DNA of 37,365 bases from Desulfosarcinaceae bacterium (GTDB lineage Bacteria > Desulfobacterota > Desulfobacteria > Desulfobacterales > Desulfosarcinaceae): NCBI GenBank assembly GCA_030066015.1, contig JASJCL010000045.1:1-37365 (forward strand). The letters run 5' to 3'. The notes under the pieces are model-generated. The model was not told where the DNA came from and ran no database searches. It saw nothing but the letters and a program-made list of their open reading frames with translations. The translations under genes and the position numbers were made by a program. Shown here one piece after another: positions 16,612-25,139 of the stretch (its first letter is position 1; every line of letters begins with the position of its first letter).

Positions 16612-17160
16612 CTAAATGTGGCAGGCTTCCGGCGCGCTCTGGAATCCCAGCTGCCACGCCACGCCGTCGACAAATTCAAAGAGGGTGTAAACCGTGTCAA
16701 ACACAAACGTGTCGATGTTGTCGCCAAAGATCACATGTCGCAGCTGCCCCAGGTCGAGGGGCATATCGAGCAGGCGGCCCAGGGGCACCAGCTTCAGGTC
16801 GAGGCGGTCCTCCCCCTCCGCCTTACAGCCTGACAAAGAGAGATAAATTTCCAATTTGGGCTCACCGGGAAAACCGATCATCTCGATGGTTTTGCAGAAC
16901 GATATCCGGTCGCAATCGGCATAGCGGCAGTCCGCCGCGGGCAGTTTTTTATACTGGTCCAACAGATCGGGAAAAAAAGGGCTGGTGCGGGTCAGGAGTG
17001 GATAGCGATGGAGCATGCGAAAATAGCTGCGCAGGGTGACGGCCTCCGCCAACGCCAAGGCGTGGCCGAGCACCGTAAGGGCGTCCGTCACCGCCCGTCC
17101 GTCTGAGCTGTTGAGACCACCGTCCTCGTCTAAGATGACCTGCTCCACCACCCCCACCAC
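16612..17160 (-). CDS. Unknown protein encoded inside the hmc unit
   Basis: A protein of about 182 residues that I do not recognise. It has no membrane segment or signal. Visible features are a compact Cys group, C-RYADCDRISFC (about residues 78-89), one further Cys in SLSGCKAEG, and well-ordered alternating hydrophobic strands in the C-terminal half (VIFGDNIDTFVFDTVYTLFEFVDGV). GTG start codons cluster at 17160 and just downstream, so the exact start is uncertain. It sits 43 bases after hmcF and 10 bases before the Usp gene, all on one strand, and so is probably translated with the complex. The Cys group might bind a metal. Confidence 0.7.
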   Translation of the reverse strand: MVGVVEQVILDEDGGLNSSDGRAVTDALTVLGHALALAEAVTLRSYFRMLHRYPLLTRTSPFFPDLLDQYKKLPAADCRYADCDRISFCKTIEMIGFPGEPKLEIYLSLSGCKAEGEDRLDLKLVPLGRLLDMPLDLGQLRHVIFGDNIDTFVFDTVYTLFEFVDGVAWQLGFQSAPEACHI

Positions 17161-17203
17161 CTTTGAAAGTGATGCCGCGCTGCGTTGCGGTCAATCGCCG
17201 AAC

Positions 17204-18604
17204 TTACTCCTCTGGTTTTAGATGCTCAGGCACCTCCACCATCTTGAGTAGCAATGGCTTTAAGAAGCTCCAGCGGATCCCGATGTGGAAGATCTCCTCT
17301 AGATCCCTTATGGCATCCCAGCAATTATGGCAAGGCGCCACCACCAGCTTGGCGCCGGTCGCCAGAATCTGATCCCGCTTGACTTTGAGCCCGATATTGC
17401 GCTGCTCCCGGTAGCGGCCGATACCGTTCAGACCGCCCCCGCCGCCACAACAGAAGTTGTGCTCCTTGCAGGGCTTCATCTCGATGAAATCCTCGGCAAT
17501 ATGGCTCATGATCTCACGGGCGCTCTCTTTGAGGCCGGCATTGCGGATATAGTTGCAGGAGTCCTGATAGGTCACCGGCTCCTTGATCCGCTTGGAGGGG
17601 TCGATCTTCAGCTTGCCCGACCGCAGGGCCTCGGCGACCCACTCCACGTAATGGATGGACTCCACCGGCGTTTGGCCGTTTTTAAGGCCCGCCCAGTAAG
17701 GCCCTTCGATGACGGTGGCCCGATAGGCGTGGCCGCACTCGGTGACCACCATGCGCTTGGGTTTGAGTCGGTCCATGGCGTCGTACACGCTCTCAACCTG
17801 CATCTTGCAGGCCGCCCAATCTCCGGCGAACATGGCCAGACTGGTCTCCTCCCACCCTTCGCTGGGAACGGTCCAGTTTTCGCCGGCGATGTGGAAGAGA
17901 ATGGCCGCTTCCGCCAAATCCTCGGGATAGTGCTTCACCTCTCGGGCGTTCACGGTGTAAATGAAATCCGCGTTGGGCTTGTCCACCGGGATCTCCAGCT
18001 TGGGCCAGTCATCCTCGTACTCCTCCACCATCCACTCACAGGTCTCGACCCAGTCCTCGGTGGTAACATCCATCTGGGCCCGGTAGATACGGTGCATGCC
18101 GGAGCCGATCTTGAGTTCCCAGGGAACAAAGCCTTGCGAGAAGCACAATCCCCTCAAGTAGCCGAACATGACCCCCATATCGATGCCGAAGGGGCAGTAC
18201 ATGCCGCATCGGTTGCAGCAGCTGCACTGACTCCAGGCCACGTCCATGACATGCTCCATGAAGGCGGCATCCACCTGTCCTTTGCGTTTCACCAGCTCGC
18301 CCAGGGTCGATTGGATCTTGTAGGAGGGCACTTGCTTGGGATCTTTGTTGTTGGCCAGATAGAAGTAGCAGGAGTCGGCACACATACCGCAGTGGGCGCA
18401 GATCTCCAGCCAGGTACGCAGCCGTGATTTGCAGGTCTTCTGGAGTGTGGCCCAGAGGGCGTCCCCGTCCACGTCGAGCGCCTTCAGCTCTTGGTAGTAT
18501 TGTTTGCCGCTCTTGTCCGCCAGAAGCGCGTTCAGCTGTTCCTTGGTGTCCACCGTCTGTTTATTGCAGAGTTTACCTTCGGGCATATCTCCCCCGCATT
18601 TCAT
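17204..18604 (-). CDS. hmcF: HmcF: HdrD-like iron-sulfur subunit of the Hmc complex
   Basis: A 466-residue cytoplasmic subunit close in length to known HmcF (about 460). It has two ferredoxin motifs (Cys 69, 72, 75, 79 and Cys 127, 130, 133, 137) and CCG-domain cysteines [15 protein letters not shown] and APCHNC. It is homologous to TmcB over its whole length. It receives electrons from HmcE on the cytoplasmic side. Start: ATG at 18604 has no clear ribosome site, while ATG at 18586 has GGGGGAG only 2 bases upstream; either is possible and shifts the N-terminus by 6 residues. It follows hmcE by 40 bases. Confidence 0.9.
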   Translation of the reverse strand: MKCGGDMPEGKLCNKQTVDTKEQLNALLADKSGKQYYQELKALDVDGDALWATLQKTCKSRLRTWLEICAHCGMCADSCYFYLANNKDPKQVPSYKIQSTLGELVKRKGQVDAAFMEHVMDVAWSQCSCCNRCGMYCPFGIDMGVMFGYLRGLCFSQGFVPWELKIGSGMHRIYRAQMDVTTEDWVETCEWMVEEYEDDWPKLEIPVDKPNADFIYTVNAREVKHYPEDLAEAAILFHIAGENWTVPSEGWEETSLAMFAGDWAACKMQVESVYDAMDRLKPKRMVVTECGHAYRATVIEGPYWAGLKNGQTPVESIHYVEWVAEALRSGKLKIDPSKRIKEPVTYQDSCNYIRNAGLKESAREIMSHIAEDFIEMKPCKEHNFCCGGGGGLNGIGRYREQRNIGLKVKRDQILATGAKLVVAPCHNCWDAIRDLEEIFHIGIRWSFLKPLLLKMVEVPEHLKPEE

Positions 18605-18644
18605 TGATAAGACGTCTAGGTTGGTTCATGTGACCCACTGTCTG

Positions 18645-19322
18645 CTACCAGGCCATGCCTTTGTTCTTCATGCCGCCGCGCTTGATGCCAAAGTCCATGC
18701 CCAGCTGGATCCGTGAGAGGAAGAAGAGCGCAAAATGGGAGAGCTTGGTCAGGGGAATGGCGACCAGCATCAGCTCTCCGCTGAGAATATGGGCGATCAA
18801 CCAGGCATCGTAGTTGCCCAACTGGTGATAGGCGCAGAAACCGGTGACAAAGGGGGCCACGGCGATGACCAGTACCAGTATATCATAAGGTTTGGTGAGG
18901 ATGCGAACTTCGGGCAGCGCGATGCGCCGTAGCAGGATGAACACGCCCGCAATAATAAGGGCCACCGTCATGCCGTCGGCAACGCCTTCCGGCAGGGTCC
19001 ACAGGGAGAAACCCCAGCGCTCCTGCAGGAGCAGATTGTGCCCCAGCAGGAAAACGGGCGTCACCAGGAGGCAGATGTGGAATACGAACACCAGCAGGGT
19101 GAAAAAAGGGTAATAGCGCCAGCTGTGCGTGCCGTAAGGCAACAGCCAGTAAACGACAGACCTTACGGCGCCGCGGATGCCCGCTGCGGGGAAGGCCTGA
19201 TAGGCCACCCGGTCCATCTGCCAGTTGAGGCCCCTGATGTAGATGACGATCCTCACCAGGATCCCCACAAAAAAGATGCCGAAACTCAGCCACGCGAGCG
19301 GTCCGGTAACAAAAGCGTACAT
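18645..19322 (-). CDS. hmcE: HmcE: membrane cytochrome b-type subunit
   Basis: A 225-residue polytopic protein with about five membrane spans and conserved membrane histidines (FHICLL, GHNLLL, AYHQLG, AHILSGE), as in NarI-like heme b subunits. Length equals that of known HmcE (about 226). It shares long motifs with TmcC above, so the two complexes use related membrane modules. It transfers electrons from the periplasmic side (HmcA/HmcB/HmcC) to HmcF. AAGGAG lies 9 bases before the ATG. The gene follows hmcD by 80 bases. Confidence 0.9.
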   Translation of the reverse strand: MYAFVTGPLAWLSFGIFFVGILVRIVIYIRGLNWQMDRVAYQAFPAAGIRGAVRSVVYWLLPYGTHSWRYYPFFTLLVFVFHICLLVTPVFLLGHNLLLQERWGFSLWTLPEGVADGMTVALIIAGVFILLRRIALPEVRILTKPYDILVLVIAVAPFVTGFCAYHQLGNYDAWLIAHILSGELMLVAIPLTKLSHFALFFLSRIQLGMDFGIKRGGMKNKGMAW

Positions 19323-19402
19323 CTTCTATGGCTCCTTAGCTAGTGTCAGTTTACCGACGTTCGTTCGTGTTTCACAACCACCGGCCAATCCAGGCGATCG
19401 GC

Positions 19403-19531
19403 CTAATCATCATCGCGTTCGGTCAAAAAATACCAGAAGGCAGGCATGGCAATCAGGGTCAGAACGACCAGACCATAGATCACCGACTTGGTGAATGCCA
19501 TAAACTGCTGCAGCGAATAGATGGACTCCAT
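19403..19531 (-). CDS. hmcD: HmcD: small single-span membrane subunit
   Basis: A 42-residue protein with a single transmembrane helix at about residues 16-37 (VIYGLVVLTLIAMPAFWYF) flanked by a short polar N-terminus and an acidic end (ERDDD). Known HmcD is a membrane peptide of about 47 residues encoded between hmcC and hmcE, and position, size and topology match. GGGGAG precedes the ATG by about 9 bases. It is easily missed because of its size. Confidence 0.85.
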   Translation of the reverse strand: MESIYSLQQFMAFTKSVIYGLVVLTLIAMPAFWYFLTERDDD

Positions 19532-19557
19532 AGCGTTTTTCTCCCCCAGTGGTCGTC

Positions 19558-19575
19558 CCGCCAGTTGTCTGGCGG
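19558..19575 (-). other. Intercistronic hairpin between hmcC and hmcD
   Basis: A perfect 7-bp stem (CCGCCAG/CTGGCGG) with a 4-base loop right after the hmcC stop codon and before the hmcD ribosome site. No U-tract follows, so it may protect mRNA or tune expression of the downstream subunits. Confidence 0.4.
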
Positions 19576-19591
19576 ACGGCGCTCTCCATTT

Positions 19592-20761
19592 CTAGTGGGC
19601 GTCATAATCCGGATGGGCGTATAGTATCGGCATCCGGGTGACAATGAAGCGGTAGGCGATGATACCGATCGTGACGATGAAGACCGATATGCCGATCTCC
19701 ATCCAGCTCGGGAAGTACCGATCCGCCGCCGGCAAATGATAGTTGAAGGCCACCATGCTGACGTTGAACCGGTTCACCACCACCCCGAGCACGGTCAAAC
19801 CGGCGGTCCAACGGATCAGGCGCACGTTCTTCTCGCGAACCCCCACGGCGTATAGAAAGGCCGGTAGGGCCACGAAACCGAGCAGTTCCACCAAAAACCA
19901 GGCGCCGTAGCCTGTGGCCAGATAGTGCCAGTTGTTGTCGGCGGCGATGCCGACCACCTTGATCATGAAATAGCCGGCCAAAACAAAGGCGGCCGCTTTG
20001 CCGAATCCCAGGGGCAGCGTGTCTTTCTCGGCCAGGTGCTCGGCATCCATCTTGTGGGCGAAGTATTGGTGCGAAAGGGTGCTTTCGAAGATCACCATTG
20101 AGAGGCCGGCGATCACACTGGTGATAAAAAAGTATACCGGCAGATAACTGGAGTACCACAGCGGGTGGAGTTTGGAGGGGGCGATGAGGAACAGGGCCCC
20201 CAGGGAACTCTGGTGCAGGGTGGAGAGCACCACACCGAAGATGGTCAACAGGATGGTGAGCTTCACCACGATGGCGCGGGCCTTTTTGAGCCCCAGCCAC
20301 TCCATGGGGGCGGGGGAGAACTCAATGAAGAGCACCGTCAGGTAAAGGGCCACGCAGGCACCCACTTCGAAGAGCAGGGAGGTGGTTCCCGGCTGAACGA
20401 TAAAGGGATAGGGCAACCGCCAGGGCCGGCCAACGTCGTAATGCAGGGCCAGGACCACCAGCGCGTATCCGAGGAATCCGGTCAGGATGGCCGGCCGCAC
20501 GGCAGCATGATAGCGTTTCATGCCAAACAGATAGACGGCCGCCGATGTGACGTATCCGCCGGCAGCCAAGGCCACGCCCACCAGGAGGTCAAAGCCGATC
20601 CAGATCCCCCAGGGATTGTAATCCGACAGGTTGGAAACCGGTCCCAGCCCCTTGGTGAAACGCAGGACGGTTAGGATGAGGCCCATCACCACGATGGCGC
20701 CGGCAACAATGTTGAAGCGTGAGAAGCGTTTGTTATCTTCTGGATGAACCATCTCGGACAT
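19592..20761 (-). CDS. hmcC: HmcC: NrfD/PsrC-type polytopic membrane subunit
   Basis: A 389-residue integral membrane protein with about ten hydrophobic helices, of the NrfD/PsrC family that partners with periplasmic four-cluster ferredoxins and usually interacts with quinones. Length is the same as known HmcC (about 390). Typical elements are the N-terminal GLILTVLRFTKGL helix, WIGFDLLVGVALAAGGY and the pattern of pore-lining acidic and His residues. It pairs with HmcB. Its ATG overlaps the hmcB stop (TGATG), giving coupling. It ends 60 bases before hmcD. Confidence 0.92.
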   Translation of the reverse strand: MSEMVHPEDNKRFSRFNIVAGAIVVMGLILTVLRFTKGLGPVSNLSDYNPWGIWIGFDLLVGVALAAGGYVTSAAVYLFGMKRYHAAVRPAILTGFLGYALVVLALHYDVGRPWRLPYPFIVQPGTTSLLFEVGACVALYLTVLFIEFSPAPMEWLGLKKARAIVVKLTILLTIFGVVLSTLHQSSLGALFLIAPSKLHPLWYSSYLPVYFFITSVIAGLSMVIFESTLSHQYFAHKMDAEHLAEKDTLPLGFGKAAAFVLAGYFMIKVVGIAADNNWHYLATGYGAWFLVELLGFVALPAFLYAVGVREKNVRLIRWTAGLTVLGVVVNRFNVSMVAFNYHLPAADRYFPSWMEIGISVFIVTIGIIAYRFIVTRMPILYAHPDYDAH

Positions 20762-21957
20762 CAGGCATCCTCCTCATCGCTGGTCGGTTTTACATCGGGA
20801 GCCGCACCGGTTTCGCCGTCGGGGGTCGCGTCGCCATCGCCATCGGCCGCATCGGCTGGTGAATCGGCTTTTGCGGCGGCCTCCGCCAGGGCATCGGACA
20901 CGGCCTTTTCGACGGCCTCGGCAACCGCCTTCTCATGTTCCCCCTTCAATTTTTCCAAGGCCGCCTTCTGATCGGCAGCGGCCTTCTCCTTGGCCTCGGT
21001 GAGGGTCTGGGCGGCAGCGCTTTCGGCAGCGGCAACCGCAGCAGCCTGGGCTTCGGCGGCCAACTTCTCCTTGCGCTTGTTCATCGCGTAGACGCCGGTG
21101 AGCAGCACTGGCCACAATCCAACGACGATGGGGACCGCCCCCAAGGCGCCGGAGGTGAGCTTGGGGGCCGAGGTGGTGCCCAAATCGGTGCGCAAGCCGA
21201 GGTTTTCAAAGGGTTCGCCGGCCAGATAGAGCCAGTTGGTGCCACCCATCTCCCGCTCGCCATAGATGTGCTCCACGTACTGGTCAGGATGTTTGCCGAT
21301 CCGCCGGCGGGCCATGGCCAGCAGATCCTCGCGCTTGCCGTAAATGAGGGCCTCGGTGGGGCAGGCTTCGACGCAGCCGGGCAGGAGCCCCTCCACAATC
21401 CGCGGGTGGCACATGGTGCACTTGGTCACCTCAGGCGTCAGGGGGTTGTCGTACTCGTAGGCGGGGATCTCGAAGGGGCAGGCGATCATGCAGTAGCGAC
21501 AGCCCACACAAACCTTGGCGTCGTAGATCACTGCGCCTTCGGGGGTCTTGGTAAAGGCCTTCACAAAACAGGCCGAGGCGCAGGCCGGTTCGAGGCAGTG
21601 GTTGCACTGCTTTTTCACGTATGCCGGCGATGCGCCCGACAAGGGAGCGCTGTCAGCGGTGGGGGGGGCGCCGTAACGGTTGACCACCGTATAGACGCCG
21701 GCCGAGCTGCGTCGCTTCCGCTCCAACACCTTCAAATCGTCGAAGGGTTCTGCAGGCGCCGGCAGCTCGTTCACGGCGTTGCAGGCCGCCTCGCAGCGCC
21801 GGCAACCGATACAGCGCACGATATCGTGCAGCACGCCCATACTATCAGGATAACCGCTGAAATCCACTGTCGTCGCCGCCCCAAGGTGCTTCGGCAGCAA
21901 CGCACCGGTTCCGGCGGCGCTCATCCAACCCAAAAATTTTCTTCTCGAGATCGACAT
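20761..21957 (-). CDS. hmcB: HmcB: Tat-exported four-cluster ferredoxin subunit with long C-terminal tail
   Basis: A 398-residue protein starting with the twin-arginine signal SRRKFLGW. Four [4Fe-4S] motifs are visible: [35 protein letters not shown] and the CTMC...CVEAC pair. A C-terminal membrane helix lies at about 270-292 ([18 protein letters not shown]). After it comes a stretch of about 100 residues rich in Ala, Glu and Lys, predicted as a coiled coil, ending in an acidic Asp/Gly/Thr tail; this makes the protein longer than the about 370 residues of the Desulfovibrio protein. It passes electrons from HmcA to HmcC. It starts 35 bases after hmcA. Confidence 0.92.
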   Translation of the reverse strand: MSISRRKFLGWMSAAGTGALLPKHLGAATTVDFSGYPDSMGVLHDIVRCIGCRRCEAACNAVNELPAPAEPFDDLKVLERKRRSSAGVYTVVNRYGAPPTADSAPLSGASPAYVKKQCNHCLEPACASACFVKAFTKTPEGAVIYDAKVCVGCRYCMIACPFEIPAYEYDNPLTPEVTKCTMCHPRIVEGLLPGCVEACPTEALIYGKREDLLAMARRRIGKHPDQYVEHIYGEREMGGTNWLYLAGEPFENLGLRTDLGTTSAPKLTSGALGAVPIVVGLWPVLLTGVYAMNKRKEKLAAEAQAAAVAAAESAAAQTLTEAKEKAAADQKAALEKLKGEHEKAVAEAVEKAVSDALAEAAAKADSPADAADGDGDATPDGETGAAPDVKPTSDEEDA

Positions 21958-21992
21958 GGAAGCTTCCCTTATATTCGATTGCGGAATAGGTC

Positions 21993-23630
21993 CTATCCGT
22001 TCTGACGTTTCTTGTGACAGCCGACGCAGTCCTGGGTGGCCGGTTTCACGATCCCCATGCGGTCATGACACGTCATGCATTGCTGATGGTAGGCGGCCAC
22101 CAGACTGGGCCGGTCGGCATCCTTGGCGGCGACTTGACGATCGTGACAACTGGCGCAGCCGGGGGGACGCTCCGCTGCCGGACTTTGGTGATGACATCCC
22201 TGGCACAGGGTCAAGGGGTCGGTATGGAAGGCCCCTGCGAGCTGGTTGCCCTGAATATTGTCCATCAGTTTGTATACAATTTGGCGATGGGGCAGGATGG
22301 CGGGCTCGTATTGATCACTGAGCGTCCCGATGGTCACTTTATCGGGAATCCGATCGGGTGAGCGTTCCGGGATGGCCATCACCCGTGCATCGAGCCACTG
22401 GCGTGCCAGGGCCGCATTCTCGGTATCGGAGAGCGGCGGTTGATCAGCACCTGGGATCGGCACCTGATGACAGGCCTCGCAAGATTGGCTGTTGTTTCCG
22501 CCGATCGCTGCCAGCGGGTAGTGACAACCGGCACACTCCGGCTTGGTCCGCTGCTGCTGCTGATGACAGCCGATGCAGCTGGCTTCGGCGCTGGCCCGGT
22601 GCATGGCGTCGGCCAGTTTCACCCGGCCGCCCTCCTTGATGCCTTCGCTGCGATGACAGCTGACACAGGCATCCAGTGCGGCGTGGTGACACACCTTGCA
22701 CGTGTTGTTGCCCACCTCATGGGCCTGATGATTGAAGGCGACCTGCAGGATTTGAAAGTCGCCGGTTTTCTCGGCAGCCGCAGGATTCGTCGGCGTTGCG
22801 CGCACCAGGACCGCATCGGGCTGGTTGCGCTGCATGCGGGGGATCTCCTTTAGCACCCGAATGCCGGCCTGGGCTTCCACATCGTGGCAGGAGAGGCAGT
22901 CCGCCGGACCGGCGTCCTTGCCGGCGGCGGTGCGTTCGCGGTGGCAGCTGACACAGTCCAGGTGGGCCGCCAGCCGGCCGGAGATGCGATTTTCCTCGGT
23001 TTGCGCCTTGTGGCAATAAAGGCAGGCCCCCTCTTCACCCTTCCGATAGACGAGCTTCTTGGCGGTTTCATCATAGGCGTGGTGGCAGGTCTCGCACTTG
23101 TTCTCCATCACTTTGACGTGTCGGTAGTGCAGGGATCTGTCCAGATCGATGGGTCGCCAGCGAGTGGCTTTAGGGGGAACGAGATCCTCCACATGGCAGC
23201 CGCCGCAGGTCACTGGGCCGCTGGCGGTCCCCTTATCGGTCATCTCCGTGTGGCAGGAGATGCACTCGGTGTGATAGACCTCCATGACCATCGCTTTGTC
23301 CGTATCGGCGAGGCGCTTGAACTTGAGTGACATCCCGTCGGGACCGGGACGCTCCGCCTCATTCAGATGACATCGCTGGCAGCTTAACTCCTGCTTCTCC
23401 AGCGCCACGGTGTGTTTGGTGTGCAGGTACACCACACCGGGGCGCTCCAGCGGTCCGAATTGTTTGAGGCCGTCGATGAGGATCCGATCTGCCGTGGCGG
23501 CTTCCGCCGGCGGAGGCGTAGAGGCGGCGTCCACCCACACCTGACCCAGCGCAGTGAAAAGAGCCGCGCAGCATATCAGGGTGGTCGCCCAGATACCGAG
23601 CTTTTTTGACATTACCGTCTGGTTGCGCAT
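21993..23630 (-). CDS. hmcA: HmcA: 16-heme high-molecular-weight cytochrome c
   Basis: A 545-residue periplasmic cytochrome. The N-terminal signal has a basic start and hydrophobic core (about 11-28). I count 16 CxxCH sites in order, the first CQRCH and the last CVGCH five residues from the end, exactly the heme number of HmcA; many extra His serve as distal ligands. HmcA accepts electrons from the periplasmic cytochrome c3 and hydrogenase pool and feeds the membrane part HmcBCDEF. ATG at 23630 has AAGGG at 9 bases; an in-frame ATG at 23612 is possible. It is the second gene of the unit, 68 bases after rrf2, with no good promoter in between. Confidence 0.95.
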   Translation of the reverse strand: MRNQTVMSKKLGIWATTLICCAALFTALGQVWVDAASTPPPAEAATADRILIDGLKQFGPLERPGVVYLHTKHTVALEKQELSCQRCHLNEAERPGPDGMSLKFKRLADTDKAMVMEVYHTECISCHTEMTDKGTASGPVTCGGCHVEDLVPPKATRWRPIDLDRSLHYRHVKVMENKCETCHHAYDETAKKLVYRKGEEGACLYCHKAQTEENRISGRLAAHLDCVSCHRERTAAGKDAGPADCLSCHDVEAQAGIRVLKEIPRMQRNQPDAVLVRATPTNPAAAEKTGDFQILQVAFNHQAHEVGNNTCKVCHHAALDACVSCHRSEGIKEGGRVKLADAMHRASAEASCIGCHQQQQRTKPECAGCHYPLAAIGGNNSQSCEACHQVPIPGADQPPLSDTENAALARQWLDARVMAIPERSPDRIPDKVTIGTLSDQYEPAILPHRQIVYKLMDNIQGNQLAGAFHTDPLTLCQGCHHQSPAAERPPGCASCHDRQVAAKDADRPSLVAAYHQQCMTCHDRMGIVKPATQDCVGCHKKRQNG

Positions 23631-23698
23631 TCGAATTCGCCCTTGTTCATAGTTTCGATGAAAGAATCATGCACCCCATATCCAGGCACGGCGAGGGT

Positions 23699-24202
23699 TC
23701 ACTCCTCCATGGCCGTGTTCACGTCCAGCAGATCCTTCATGGTCGTATCGTCGTAAATGCCGTAGGCGGCCGCCTTTACCTTCCGCCAAAGCTGCTCAAG
23801 GGCGGGATTGTCCTCGCCGCCCTCCCCTGCCGGCACGCCCTTCGCCGCGTGGCCCTCCAGTGCGGCACCCTTGGCAGCGGCGGTCGCCGCCCCGTCGCTC
23901 TCCTCAGCCGTGCGCTCCGCATCCCGCAGCCCCTTGTGGACCCTGCGCTGGAGAAAGCGCAGAACCTCGCCAACACTGACATCTTCCGGCGGCTTCAGCA
24001 GATAGTAGCCGCCATAGAAACCGCGCTTGGAGGCCACCAGACCGCTTTTTTTCAGTTGGCCGAGGATCACCTCCAGGAATCGAACGGGGATCGACTGGGC
24101 ATCGGCGATATCGGATATCTTGGTGGGGCCGCAGGTACTGCGCTTGGCCAGCTCGTAGATGGCGCGCACAGCGTATTGCTCTTTTTTAGGGGGTAGCAGC
24201 AT
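23699..24202 (-). CDS. Rrf2-family transcription regulator without Fe-S cysteines
   Basis: A 167-residue Rrf2/IscR-type protein. The winged helix (1-80) contains KKEQYAVRAIYELAKR, ISDIADAQSIPVRFLEVIL and SGLVASKRGFYGGYYLLKPP. The usual three-Cys cluster motif after position 90 is absent: the region is replaced by a low-complexity Ala/Gly/Glu stretch (about 105-140), so it probably does not carry an Fe-S cluster and must sense otherwise or act constitutively. The ATG at 24202 follows the family's usual N-terminus; the frame extends upstream through the operators but that part is non-coding in character. It is first in the hmc unit, directly behind a promoter covered by three dyads. Confidence 0.85.
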   Translation of the reverse strand: MLLPPKKEQYAVRAIYELAKRSTCGPTKISDIADAQSIPVRFLEVILGQLKKSGLVASKRGFYGGYYLLKPPEDVSVGEVLRFLQRRVHKGLRDAERTAEESDGAATAAAKGAALEGHAAKGVPAGEGGEDNPALEQLWRKVKAAAYGIYDDTTMKDLLDVNTAMEE

Positions 24203-24210
24203 CCAGGCTA

Positions 24211-24285
24211 TTTCTCGACCATTTTCATCAAGAAATTTCTCGACTAATTGGATCGGAAAGTTTCTCGATCTTAATAGTCGGGAAG
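24211..24285 (-). promoter_or_regulatory. Three tandem 25-bp dyad operators (Rrf2/IscR type)
   Basis: TTTCTCGA starts at 24211, 24236 and 24261, exactly 25 bp apart. Each is followed after 9 bp by a facing half-site (TCAAGAAA, TCGGAAAG, TCGGGAAG), so each unit is an 8-9-8 imperfect dyad. The inner sequences (CTCGACTAAT, TAATAGTCGGG) resemble the IscR type 1 box. The first unit covers the leader and the third the -10 box of the rrf2-hmc promoter, which implies repression. Confidence 0.7.
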
Positions 24286-24300
24286 ACAAAATGAAGTCAA
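24271..24300 (-). promoter_or_regulatory. Sigma-70 type promoter of the rrf2-hmc unit
   Basis: On the minus strand TTGACT (24295-24300) is followed after 18 bases by TATTAA (24271-24276), about 70 bases upstream of the rrf2 start. The -10 box lies inside the third 25-bp dyad. Confidence 0.6.
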
Positions 24301-24315
24301 CCTTTTTTTGAACAT

Positions 24316-24348
24316 TTTGAAAATCCTTATAATAATAATATTTTCAAA
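24316..24348 (+). promoter_or_regulatory. AT-rich dyad around a TATAAT box, promoter side of the second Rrf2 gene
   Basis: TTTGAAAAT (24316-24324) and ATTTTCAAA (24340-24348) are perfect reverse complements separated by 15 bp. A consensus TATAAT (24328-24333) lies in the spacer, pointing to the plus-strand Rrf2 gene. No good -35 box is visible, suggesting an activated or extended promoter. About 200 bases of leader without a supported gene follow. Confidence 0.5.
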
Positions 24349-24555
24349 TATTTATTCTCTATTTGTACGGCTCTCGAGATTGTCTGCTGGATCACGCAAG
24401 CGGCCTCGGTCCGTTGGCCCAGAAGGGCTTTCGGGCAGTGGGTTGGGCCAATCAGGCGGTGCCGGATGAAGCTGAGCGGCTTGAATCTCGCTGGCGGACC
24501 CCCTATAGTGGCATCAGCGAGCAGTTACAGATACGGTTTTTGTGGCGGATCCCAT

Positions 24556-24978
24556 ATGCTGGTAACCCAGAAAAAACAATACGCCCTGCGGGCACTCTTC
24601 GAACTGGCCCGTCGCAGCGACCAGGCCCCGATCAAGAGCAGCGAAATCGCCGAAGCCCAGGCCATCCCCCCGCGATTTCTGGAGGTGATCATGGCCAAAT
24701 TGAAACGCAGCGGTTTGGTTATCTCCAAACGCGGCTTCCACGGCGGGTATCTCCTCGCCAGGCCACCGGCCGACATCTCCGTGGCTGACCTATTCACCGC
24801 TTTGGATGAGAAGGACCGACCCGAAGCGTGCAGCGCCTGTGTTGGCAAATCAACCTGCCCATTCATGAAAAACTGCGTCTTCATGCCGCTCTGGGAAGAG
24901 GCGCACAACGCCGTGGAGCGGGTCTTCGGCCGAACCAGTCTGCAGGATCTCCTGGATCGGGATCAAGCGCCGTCCTGA
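24556..24978 (+). CDS. Rrf2-family regulator with Fe-S type cysteines
   Basis: A 140-residue Rrf2 protein, with QKKQYALRALFELARR, IAEAQAIPPRFLEVIMAKL and SGLVISKRGFHGGYLLARPP in the winged helix, 50-60% similar by eye to its divergent neighbour. Unlike that one it keeps a cysteine group after the helix: C-SAC-VGKST-C-PFMKN-C (about residues 94-109), compatible with a [2Fe-2S] or [4Fe-4S] ligand set as in IscR/NsrR/RsrR. It could therefore sense redox state, NO or cluster supply. The ATG at 24556 is chosen by family N-terminus; the ribosome site is weak. A convergent terminator-like hairpin follows. Confidence 0.85.
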   Translation: MLVTQKKQYALRALFELARRSDQAPIKSSEIAEAQAIPPRFLEVIMAKLKRSGLVISKRGFHGGYLLARPPADISVADLFTALDEKDRPEACSACVGKSTCPFMKNCVFMPLWEEAHNAVERVFGRTSLQDLLDRDQAPS

Positions 24979-25020
24979 ATCCCTTCATCCCACCTCACAA
25001 TACCCCGTCACGGCCCGCCG

Positions 25021-25078
25021 GACAGATCCGCCCAACCATGCGCCTGACGGTGCCGTCCGGGCAACCGTCGGATCTGTC
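25021..25078. terminator. Hairpin between convergent Rrf2 and receiver-kinase genes
   Basis: GACAGATCCG (25021-25030) pairs perfectly with CGGATCTGTC (25069-25078), and an inner stem GACGG/CCGTC (25046-25057) is nested in the loop. It lies between two converging gene ends, followed on the plus strand by TTG only, so a bidirectional terminator or transcript end is likely. Confidence 0.5.
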
Positions 25079-25139
25079 TTGAAATGGGATGCGCAGTGGG
25101 GGTCGGCAGGTGGCCGACAATTTGATCGGGAGGCGGTTT

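Noticed and set aside
23631-23698. Sigma-54-like TGG...TGCA sequence between rrf2 and hmcA
   Set aside because: The GG and GC elements are 9 instead of 10 bases apart, so it would not be used; hmc is more simply read from the promoter upstream of rrf2.
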